From: Pseudolysinimonas sp051954455
GTDB lineage: Bacteria > Actinomycetota > Actinomycetes > Actinomycetales > Microbacteriaceae
Assembly (NCBI RefSeq): GCF_051954455.1
Contig: NZ_JBQCHS010000018.1
Location: forward strand, 74,811-138,810
Length of the DNA: 64,000 nucleotides
Direction: 5' to 3'
Part shown: piece after piece, positions 24,634 through 30,804 of the stretch
Layout of the letters: each line of letters opens with the position of its first letter
Numbering within the stretch: the first letter of the stretch is position 1
The notes under the pieces: generated by a model
The model's database searches: none
The model's input: the letters and a program-made list of their open reading frames with translations, nothing else
Told to the model about the DNA's origin: nothing
Position numbers and translations under genes: made by a program

Positions 24634-25401
24634 ATGGACCTGACCCAGCACCGCTTCTCCGGCTGGACCGTCGTCGTGACCGGGGCGGGGTCCGGCATCG
24701 GGCACGCGACCGCCCGCCGCCTGCTGATGGAGGGCGCGCGCGTCGTCGCGGTCGACCTCCTCCCGGAGCGGCTCGCCGCTCTCGCCGACGAGGTCGGCGA
24801 CGCCCTCGCGAGCGGCGATCTCGTGACCGTCGCCGGCGACGTGAGCGTCGAGGCGACCGTCGCTCAGGCCGTCGAGGCCGCCGGCGACCGGATCGACGGC
24901 CTCGCGAACATCGCGGGCATCATGGACGGATTCCTCCCCGCGGCCGAGCTCGACGACGCCACCTGGGAGCGCGTGCTGGCCGTCAACCTCACCGCGATGA
25001 TGCGGTTCACGCGCGCGGCGCTGGGGCCGATGCTGCGGGCCGGGAAGGGCGCGATCGTCAACGTCTCGTCCGAGGCGGGGATGCGCGCCTCCGCCGCCGG
25101 CACGGCGTACACGACGTCGAAGCACGCGGTGAACGGCTTCACTCGGAGCACGGCGTTCTTCTACACGCCGAAGGGCATCCGCTGCAACGCCGTCGCCCCC
25201 GGCGCGGTCGCCACCAACATCGAGGCTCCGTTCCGATCGGAGTGGGCACAGCAGCGGCTCGGCCCGTTCATGCAGGCGACGATCCCCGGCGTGGCCCAGC
25301 CCGACCAGCTGGCGGCGGCGATCACCTGGCTGCTGAGCGACGACGCGAGCGACGTCTCGGGCGCCATCCTGCCCGTCGACGGCGGATGGGCGGCCGTGTG
25401 A
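24634..25401 (+). CDS. Short-chain dehydrogenase/reductase
   Basis: 255 residues, classical SDR: cofactor motif VTGAGSGIGHATARRL (near 15-30), ANIAGIMDG, the catalytic Ser in NVSSEAG and the YxxxK pair in AYTTSKH, ending GAILPVDGGW. Substrate unknown; VDLLP after the second beta-strand suggests preference for NAD (inference). RBS GGAAGGAG. Box 24573-24586 (GGGACCTTCGTCCC) is 54.5 nt upstream, but this is the one promoter of the set where I cannot see an nAnnnT -10 at the usual place. Confidence 0.87.
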   Translation: MDLTQHRFSGWTVVVTGAGSGIGHATARRLLMEGARVVAVDLLPERLAALADEVGDALASGDLVTVAGDVSVEATVAQAVEAAGDRIDGLANIAGIMDGFLPAAELDDATWERVLAVNLTAMMRFTRAALGPMLRAGKGAIVNVSSEAGMRASAAGTAYTTSKHAVNGFTRSTAFFYTPKGIRCNAVAPGAVATNIEAPFRSEWAQQRLGPFMQATIPGVAQPDQLAAAITWLLSDDASDVSGAILPVDGGWAAV

Positions 25402-25440
25402 CCGCGGCGGTGACCCGCTGATCGTCGACGAGGCCGGAGC

Positions 25441-25446
25441 TACACT
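25441..25446 (+). promoter_or_regulatory. -10 element of devS-devR (no box)
   Basis: TACACT, 7 nt before GTG 25454; leaderless. No GGGACC box at the -42 position. Confidence 0.62.
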
Positions 25447-25453
25447 CTCGGCC

Positions 25454-27145
25454 GTGGCCTCCGTCGAGGAGATCGGCTTCCCGGACACGCCCCGCTCTGA
25501 GCTGGAGCGGACCATCGAGGAGCTCGTGGAGCGTGCGCAGCAGGTGCTGCGCACGCAGGGCAGGCTGCGCAGCCTCCTGCATGCCAATCGCGTCGTGGTC
25601 GAGCGTCTGGAGATCGAGGAGGTGCTGCGGCGCATCGTCGAGGCGGCCGTGGATCTCGTCGACGCGCGCTACGGGGCGCTCGGCGTGATCGGCGTGGACG
25701 GCGGGCTCGAGCGCTTCATCCACGTGGGCATGTCGGAGGACGACGCCCGGCTCATCGGCCATCTCCCGGAGGGTCGCGGCGTGCTCGGCGCCGTGATCCG
25801 CGAGGCGGCCCCCATCCGCCTCGAGCACCTGCGTGACGACCCGCGGTCGAGCAGGTTCCCCCCGCACCACCCCGCGATGGACGCGTTCATGGGCGTCCCG
25901 GTCCACGTGGGCGACCGCGTGTTCGGCAACCTCTACCTCACGGAGCCGCACGCCGGGCGGTTCACCAACGAGGACCAGGAGCTGGTGGGCGTCCTGGCCG
26001 CGACGGCCGGGGTCGCGATCGAGAACGCGCGCCTGTACGAGGAGGTGCGCGAGAGGGAGCGCTGGACGGCGGCTCTCGCCGACGTCACGTCGGCCTTCCT
26101 CTCCGCGGAATCCGATCCTCTCTCCGTGGTGGTGGAGCGCATCGCCGAGCTGGTCGACGCCGACCTGTCCTGCGTGATCGTGCCGCAGGCGGACGGGGCC
26201 CTTCGGGTCGCGGCCGCCCGGGGGAGCGGCGCCGACGAGGTGCGCGGCCGGGTCTACGGCGCCGAGAGCTCACTGGCCGGCGAGGTGATGCGAACGCACG
26301 AGTCGGTCGTCTCGGCGTCGCAGCCGGCCGACGTGCAGTTCCCGGGTCAGCCGGCGCTCGGGCCGACGCTGGTCGTGCCGCTCATCACGGACGACCAGCC
26401 GATCGGGGCGCTGTCGATCTCCCGCCCGATGGGAGCCGCGCACTTCTCGACGGGCGAGCGGCTCCGCGCGACGGAGTTCGCGTTCCAGGCGAGCATCGCG
26501 CTCCGCATCGCGCAGGGGCGGCTGGATCAGCAGGAGCTCGAGCGCATCGACGACCGCTCCCGGATCGCCCGCGACCTGCACGACCACGTCATCCAGCGCC
26601 TGTTCGCGGCGGGCCTGGCCGTCCAGGCCGAAGCGGCGCGGGCCGAGCCCGGCGCCCGCGACCGGCTCACCGAGCAGGTGGCCGCCATCGACACGGCGAT
26701 CTCCGAGATCCGCACCGTGATCTTCGCCCTCTCCTCGGGCCGCACCGGCGTCTCGCTGCGCCACCGGATCCTCGACGTGGTGGGGGAGATCGCCCCGGCG
26801 ATGCACGCTCCGCCGCACCTCTCGTTCTCCGGCGCGGTGGATCTCGTCGTGCCGCTGCACCTCGTCGACGATGTCGTCGCCGTGGTGAGGGAGTCGCTGA
26901 CCAACGTGGTCCGGCACGCGCACGCCCGCTCGACGTCGGTCGACGTGCGCGTCGACGGGTCCGTTCTCACGGTGACCGTCACCGACGACGGCGTCGGCAT
27001 CCCGCCGGACGTGCCGCGGAGCGGCACTGCCAACCTCATCAGCCGGGCGCACGGGCTCGGCGGCAGCTGCGACATCCGCCCCGGTGACGGCGGCGGCACG
27101 GTCGTGACCTGGAGCATCCCCGTGCACGAGGAGGCAGCCCCATGA
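25454..27145 (+). CDS. devS: DosS/DevS-like GAF-GAF sensor histidine kinase
   Basis: 563 residues: coiled N-terminus, GAF1 (about 50-195), GAF2 (about 205-355), HisKA_3 with phosphoacceptor His376 in IARDLHDHVIQRLFAAGL, then HATPase_c (DDGVGIP). GAF1 keeps FPPHHPAMDAFMGVP with His138-His139. The matching segment of M. tuberculosis DosS contains the proximal heme ligand His149, so gas or redox sensing by heme is likely (inference). GTG 25454 follows -10 TACACT (25441-25446) by 7 nt. No DosR-type box is visible upstream. Overlaps the regulator gene (ATGA). Confidence 0.93.
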   Translation: MASVEEIGFPDTPRSELERTIEELVERAQQVLRTQGRLRSLLHANRVVVERLEIEEVLRRIVEAAVDLVDARYGALGVIGVDGGLERFIHVGMSEDDARLIGHLPEGRGVLGAVIREAAPIRLEHLRDDPRSSRFPPHHPAMDAFMGVPVHVGDRVFGNLYLTEPHAGRFTNEDQELVGVLAATAGVAIENARLYEEVRERERWTAALADVTSAFLSAESDPLSVVVERIAELVDADLSCVIVPQADGALRVAAARGSGADEVRGRVYGAESSLAGEVMRTHESVVSASQPADVQFPGQPALGPTLVVPLITDDQPIGALSISRPMGAAHFSTGERLRATEFAFQASIALRIAQGRLDQQELERIDDRSRIARDLHDHVIQRLFAAGLAVQAEAARAEPGARDRLTEQVAAIDTAISEIRTVIFALSSGRTGVSLRHRILDVVGEIAPAMHAPPHLSFSGAVDLVVPLHLVDDVVAVVRESLTNVVRHAHARSTSVDVRVDGSVLTVTVTDDGVGIPPDVPRSGTANLISRAHGLGGSCDIRPGDGGGTVVTWSIPVHEEAAP

Positions 27146-27765
27146 TCCGTGTGTTCCTGGTCGACGATCACGAGATCGTGCGTCGCGGCATCGCCGAGCT
27201 CGTCGACGCCGAGCCCGACCTCGAGGTGGTGGGGGAGTCGGACTCCGCAGCCCGGGCGCTCGGCCGCATCCAGGCGACCCGCCCCGACGTCGCGGTGCTC
27301 GACGTCCGGCTGCCGGACGGCTCGGGCATCGACCTCTGCCGCGAGATCCGCTCGGACCTGCCCGAGACCCGCTGCCTCATGCTCACCGCGTACGACGACG
27401 ACGAGGCCAGCCGCGCCGCCGTCCTCGCCGGGGCCAGCGGCTACGTGCTCAAGGACGTGCGCGGGCAGTCGCTGCTGGAGGGCATCCGCAAGGTCGCCCG
27501 CGGCGGCTCGCTCCTCCGCCCGGGCATTCCGGCACGCGTCGTCGAGGCGATCAGGGCCGAGGACGGAGGATCGCGGATCGACCTGTCGCTCCGCGAGCGG
27601 CAGGTGCTCGACCTCATCGCCGACGGGATGACGAACCGGCAGATCGGCGAGCGCCTCGACCTCGCCGAGAAGACGGTCAAGAACTACGTCTCCGGCCTGC
27701 TGGCGAAGCTCGGCATGGAGCGCCGCACCCAGGCGGCGGTCTACGGGGCGGCGCGCAAGCGGTAG
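27142..27765 (+). CDS. devR: DosR/DevR-like NarL-family response regulator
   Basis: 207 residues. Receiver domain with DDH at 8-10, phospho-acceptor Asp54 (VAVLDVRLPDG) and Lys104; C-terminal LuxR-type helix-turn-helix. The recognition segment EKTVKNYVS (176-184) and KLGMERRTQAAV match M. tuberculosis DosR, including the lysine, lysine and asparagine that contact DNA there. It is therefore the likely reader of the 16 GGGACC...GGCCC boxes in this island. Translationally coupled to the kinase. The box of the next operon overlaps its stop codon. Confidence 0.95.
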   Translation: MIRVFLVDDHEIVRRGIAELVDAEPDLEVVGESDSAARALGRIQATRPDVAVLDVRLPDGSGIDLCREIRSDLPETRCLMLTAYDDDEASRAAVLAGASGYVLKDVRGQSLLEGIRKVARGGSLLRPGIPARVVEAIRAEDGGSRIDLSLRERQVLDLIADGMTNRQIGERLDLAEKTVKNYVSGLLAKLGMERRTQAAVYGAARKR

Positions 27766-27777
27766 GACCTTCGGCCC
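27764..27777 (+). promoter_or_regulatory. DosR-type box 16, BON-PNPOx operon
   Basis: AGGACCTTCGGCCC, overlapping the devR stop. Centre 42.5 nt before ATG 27813; -10 CACGAT (27801-27806) after 23 bp. Confidence 0.83.
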
Positions 27778-27812
27778 TGCGGCGTGCCCGGTCGCCCGGT
27801 CACGATGCTCGC

Positions 27813-28259
27813 ATGCCCTCTCCGGACGAGCTGCTCCTCCGCCGCATCCGCGACGCGCTCGACGCGGATCCCGCCGTCGACGCGTTCGCGGTCGAGGTCA
27901 CGGTGGAGGGCGGCGTCGCGCACCTGCACGGCGTGGTCGGCAGCTATGCCGAGAAGCTGGAGGCCGTCGCCCTGACCCGGCGCTTCACCCCGGGCGCCGA
28001 CGTCGTCAACGAGCTCGGCGTGCGCCCGTACGGGGAGCGCTGGAGAATCCCCGACACCGAGATCGCCGACGATGTCCGGCGTCGTCTGGGGCTCGCTCTC
28101 GTCGAGTCGGGCGGCGTCGACTTCACGGTCGACCACCACGTCGTCGCGCTGACCGGTCGCGTGCCGACGCTCCGCGAACGCGCCCTCATCCGTCACGTCG
28201 TCGAGACCGTTCCCGGGGTCGACTTCGTCGACAACGAGGTGGAGATCGGATATCGATGA
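27813..28259 (+). CDS. Double BON-domain protein
   Basis: 148 residues with two BON domains (AHLHGVV near 37 and VALTGRV near 110), shorter than the triple-BON proteins of the island. No signal peptide. ATG 27813 lies 42.5 nt from the centre of box 27764-27777, which itself overlaps the devR stop; -10 CACGAT is at 27801-27806, and there is no Shine-Dalgarno. First gene of a BON-PNPOx-PNPOx-small membrane protein operon joined by 1-4-bp overlaps. Confidence 0.82.
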   Translation: MPSPDELLLRRIRDALDADPAVDAFAVEVTVEGGVAHLHGVVGSYAEKLEAVALTRRFTPGADVVNELGVRPYGERWRIPDTEIADDVRRRLGLALVESGGVDFTVDHHVVALTGRVPTLRERALIRHVVETVPGVDFVDNEVEIGYR

Positions 28260-28672
28260 GCGAGCCGCACGTCCGCGATCTCAGCGAGGCGGAGTGCTGG
28301 ACCGACCTGCGTCACGCGCAGCTGGGCCGGCTCGCGGTCTCCGTCCGCAACGAGCCGGACGTCTTCCCCATCAACTTCGTGGCGCACGAGGGCGCCCTCT
28401 ACTTCCGCACCGCACCCGGGTCGAAGCTGCTCGAGCTCACGGTGAACGAGCGCGTCGCCTTCGAGATCGACAGCTGGACCTACGGCGAGGCCCGCAGCGT
28501 CGTGGTCAAGGGAGTCGCGGAGAGGCTGGAGCTCCAGTCGGAGATCGATGAGGCGGACCGGCTGCCCCTGCTTCCCTGGATCCCCACGCCCAAATACCGC
28601 TGGGTCCGCATCGTGCCGACCTTCGTCCGCGGCGTCGCCTTCGAGCGCGCCGCCGAGCCGGCCCGGTACTGA
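28256..28672 (+). CDS. Pyridoxamine 5'-phosphate oxidase-like protein
   Basis: 138 residues, split-barrel PNPOx-like fold: LSEAECWTDLRHAQLGRLAV, VFPINFVAHEGALYFRTAPG, VAFEIDSWT and VVVKGVAERLE. Paralogue of the proteins at 18849 and 28672, with the same ECW and GRLA landmarks. Flavin, F420 or heme ligand possible. ATG overlaps the BON stop by 4 bp; its own stop overlaps the next ATG by one base (TGATG). Confidence 0.85.
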   Translation: MSEPHVRDLSEAECWTDLRHAQLGRLAVSVRNEPDVFPINFVAHEGALYFRTAPGSKLLELTVNERVAFEIDSWTYGEARSVVVKGVAERLELQSEIDEADRLPLLPWIPTPKYRWVRIVPTFVRGVAFERAAEPARY

Positions 28673-29196
28673 TGGCGACTCAGACACGCCCGCGGGCTCA
28701 GCGCGCTGCGCCGCCGGAGCCTCCGTCCGAAGAGCTGACCGTCGCGGAGTGCTGGCGCCGACTCAGCTGGCATTCGACGGGCCGGCTGGCGCTCGCCACC
28801 GACGACGGCGTCGACATCTTCCCGGTCACCTACCTGGTGCACGACCACTCCATCGTGCTCCGCAGCGCCCCCGGCCGGAAGATGCTGCAGCTGGCCCGAC
28901 ACGGCGACGCGGCGTTCGAGATCGACGGTCGCGGTCGCGGGCGCGCCTGGAGCGTCGTCGCGCGCGGGCGCGCCGTGCGCATGAACCTGGATTCCGACAT
29001 CCTCGACTCCGGCGTCCGCGAGCTGCCCGCCCTGCACCACGGGGAGAAGTTCAACTACGTGAAGCTCACCCCGGAGGTGGTCTCCGGCCGCGAGTTCCGC
29101 GTCTTCACCGGCTCGGTGCCGCTCATCGCGCTGGCGATCGTCGTCGGGTCGGCCGCGCTGATCCTCGGCGCGGCGTCGATCTGGCTGGGACGATGA
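28672..29196 (+). CDS. PNPOx-like protein with C-terminal membrane anchor
   Basis: 174 residues: a PNPOx-like split barrel (about 20-140; VAECWRRLSWHSTGRLALA, IFPVTYLVHDHSIVLRSAPG, AAFEIDGRG) followed by one membrane helix (LIALAIVVGSAALILGAASI, about 145-170). The anchor is absent from its two paralogues in the window and suggests a job at the membrane, possibly with the 61-residue membrane protein encoded next (inference). Coupled to the upstream gene by TGATG and to the downstream one by ATGA. Confidence 0.8.
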   Translation: MATQTRPRAQRAAPPEPPSEELTVAECWRRLSWHSTGRLALATDDGVDIFPVTYLVHDHSIVLRSAPGRKMLQLARHGDAAFEIDGRGRGRAWSVVARGRAVRMNLDSDILDSGVRELPALHHGEKFNYVKLTPEVVSGREFRVFTGSVPLIALAIVVGSAALILGAASIWLGR

Positions 29197-29378
29197 CGGC
29201 CGGCGCCTCCGAGGCGGCGGAGGAGGCGGCGCTCGGCGCTGCGGCGGTCGTCCTGGGTGCCGCGATCGCCGTGGTCATCCTCGCGGCGCAGCTGTCCCGC
29301 CGGATCTTCGGTCGCGGCTCCCGCGCCGCGCTCCCGCTCAGCCGAGGGCCGGAGCTCTCCGTCGGAATCCGCCGCTGA
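29193..29378 (+). CDS. Small single-span membrane protein
   Basis: 61 residues with one hydrophobic helix (ALGAAAVVLGAAIAVVILAA) and a basic C-terminal tail (LSRRIFGRGSRAAL). ATG 29193 overlaps the stop of the anchored PNPOx-like gene by 4 bp, which supports it being a real last gene of the operon. No family recognised. Confidence 0.6.
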   Translation: MTAGASEAAEEAALGAAAVVLGAAIAVVILAAQLSRRIFGRGSRAALPLSRGPELSVGIRR

Positions 29379-29410
29379 TCATCCGGCGGCCGCGCGGAGG
29401 AGCTCCGCTG

Positions 29411-29788
29411 TCACCGTCCTGGTGAGCTCATGCGCCACCGGTGTCGGATCGCGCGAACCACGAGGACCGCGGCCCCGGCAACCGCGAGGGCCACCGCAGT
29501 CCAGACCAGGGCCGTCGTGACCGGCTGCCCGTCGACGGTGCTGAACACCGTCCCGTCGATGCCGTTCCAGTCGCAGCGCGTCCCCGCGACAGGGAACACC
29601 ATTGCTCCGCTGCCGGCGTATCCCGCTTCATGGGGTCGAGCACCCTGAGGTGACAGCGTCCCGGTGCAGACGTACAGCGCATTGCGATTGAGCGCGTAGA
29701 TGCCGAAGCCCGCACCGGCAGCAGCTGCGAGGGCGCCGCCGAACAGCGACACCGCGACGGCGAGCCGGACAGGGCGCACAGGGAGCAT
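29411..29788 (-). CDS. Two-helix membrane protein, unknown function
   Basis: 125 residues: N-terminal helix (LAVAVSLFGGALAAAAGAGF), an external segment with two cysteines (VCTGTL and TRCDWNG), and a C-terminal helix (ALVWTAVALAVAGAAVLVV). Codon use is less GC-biased than in the island genes to the left. No family recognised and no box or clear promoter found. It separates the island from the tRNA cluster. Confidence 0.6.
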   Translation of the reverse strand: MLPVRPVRLAVAVSLFGGALAAAAGAGFGIYALNRNALYVCTGTLSPQGARPHEAGYAGSGAMVFPVAGTRCDWNGIDGTVFSTVDGQPVTTALVWTAVALAVAGAAVLVVRAIRHRWRMSSPGR

Positions 29789-29879
29789 TCCGCGACACGA
29801 GCTCGGCCGGCCACGAACATGCTGAGCCGGTCACGCACGCACCGCACTCCGGACGCGGGGGGCTTCTGTGGCGAATCGG

Positions 29880-29952
29880 TGGGCGATACCAGACTCGAAC
29901 TGATGACCTCTTCCGTGTGAAGGAAGCGCGCTACCAACTGCGCCAATCGCCC
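29880..29952 (-). tRNA. tRNA-Val (anticodon CAC)
   Basis: 73-nt cloverleaf on the minus strand: acceptor GGGCGAT/ATCGCCC, anticodon stem CTTCC/GGAAG with loop TTCACAC (anticodon CAC), T-arm with TTCGAGT. Discriminator A; CCA is not encoded. Its 3' end faces the stress island. Confidence 0.95.
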
Positions 29953-30074
29953 GCGGTCCACCATCTTGCCACACGGGGAACCGGCTCCCGCGCCGCTCGA
30001 CGCGCCGGGTGTCACACGATTTGGCGACCCGGCCGGAGATGCTAAAGTCATCCGAGTCGCCGCAAGGCGGCAAT

Positions 30075-30147
30075 GCGGATGTAGCGCAGTTGGTAGCGCA
30101 TCACCTTGCCAAGGTGAGGGTCGCGAGTTCGAGTCTCGTCATCCGCT
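30075..30147 (+). tRNA. tRNA-Gly (anticodon GCC)
   Basis: 73-nt cloverleaf: acceptor GCGGATG/CATCCGC, anticodon loop in CACCTTGCCAAGGTG (anticodon GCC), T-loop TTCGAGT, discriminator T. No encoded CCA. Confidence 0.95.
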
Positions 30148-30185
30148 CGAGGAAAAGTCTCACGGTTCGTCAGGACCGCACACCT

Positions 30186-30256
30186 GGTGGCGTGGCCGAG
30201 AGGCGAGGCAGCGGCCTGCAAAGCCGTCCACACGGGTTCGAATCCCGTCGCCACCT
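30186..30256 (+). tRNA. tRNA-Cys (anticodon GCA)
   Basis: 71-nt cloverleaf: acceptor GGTGGCG/CGCCACC, anticodon loop in GGCCTGCAAAGCC (anticodon GCA), T-loop TTCGAAT, discriminator T as expected for tRNA-Cys. No encoded CCA. Confidence 0.95.
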
Positions 30257-30284
30257 CGGCAGGACCCCCGACGCGAGTCGGAAC

Positions 30285-30356
30285 GGGCGATTGGCGCAGC
30301 GGTAGCGCGCTTCCCTGACACGGAAGAGGTCACTGGTTCGATCCCAGTATCGCCCA
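30285..30356 (+). tRNA. tRNA-Val (anticodon GAC)
   Basis: 72-nt cloverleaf: acceptor GGGCGAT/ATCGCCC, anticodon stem CTTCC/GGAAG with loop CTGACAC (anticodon GAC), T-loop TTCGATC, discriminator A. Closely similar to, and oppositely oriented from, the Val-CAC gene at 29880. Confidence 0.95.
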
Positions 30357-30378
30357 CAACGAGGAAATCCCAGGTGAA

Positions 30379-30395
30379 AGCGGCATTTCGCCGCT
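30379..30395 (+). terminator. Terminator hairpin after the Gly-Cys-Val tRNA cluster
   Basis: AGCGGC (30379-30384) pairs with GCCGCT (30390-30395) around a 5-nt loop, preceded by AA and followed by CTT. Short but well placed 22 nt after tRNA-Val. The rest of 30396-30522 shows nothing recognisable. Confidence 0.55.
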
Positions 30396-30522
30396 CTTGG
30401 AAACCCGCTCGCGCCACCCGCGCACTCACCAGTTCCGGTACTTGTCCGGCTCGACGATCGAGCCGTCGACGGTGGCGTCGGACGGCGCGCCTCGCGGCCA
30501 CCCGTGCCGGGGAGTCACGCGC

Positions 30523-30804
30523 TCAGCGAACCGGTCCGCGCAGTCCGTCGATCGGTCGTACGTCCCAGTCGCTGAACGGATCGTCGCCCACCTCCGCCAT
30601 GAGGGCCGGTGATGCTGCCCTGGCCGCCTCCTCCGACTCCCACACGGCGACCCCGACGAAGCGACCGCCGTCGTCGTCGACGACCCCGGTCCAGACGAGG
30701 CCCGGGCGGGTCCGCGCGACCCGGCTATAGCGCTGCATCGAATCGAGCACCGCCGCCCGATGCTCGGGCCGCGGCGAATGGACCGACACCACCGCGCAGG
30801 TCAC
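30523..30804 (-). CDS. Small antibiotic-biosynthesis-monooxygenase-like (ABM) protein
   Basis: 93 residues. SVHSPRPEHRAAVLDSMQRY, then GLVWTGVVDDDGGRFVGVAVWES and a short C-terminus resemble the ferredoxin-like ABM/quinol monooxygenase fold, though the match is by pattern only. The GTG start overlaps the prpC stop by 4 bp (GTGA), so it is the last gene of the prpDBC operon. A link with propionate metabolism is inferred from position alone. Confidence 0.6.
   Translation of the reverse strand: MTCAVVSVHSPRPEHRAAVLDSMQRYSRVARTRPGLVWTGVVDDDGGRFVGVAVWESEEAARAASPALMAEVGDDPFSDWDVRPIDGLRGPVR

Noticed and set aside
25381..25440. Hidden DosR-type box upstream of devS
   Set aside because: The positions where a box would be expected (about 25404-25418) read GCGGCGGTGACCCGC, which lacks the GGGACC half-site.
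29880..30360. Attachment-site direct repeat from the tRNA-Val 3' end
   Set aside because: No second copy of the tRNA end was found elsewhere in the window except the inverted tRNA-Val(GAC), which is a complete gene.
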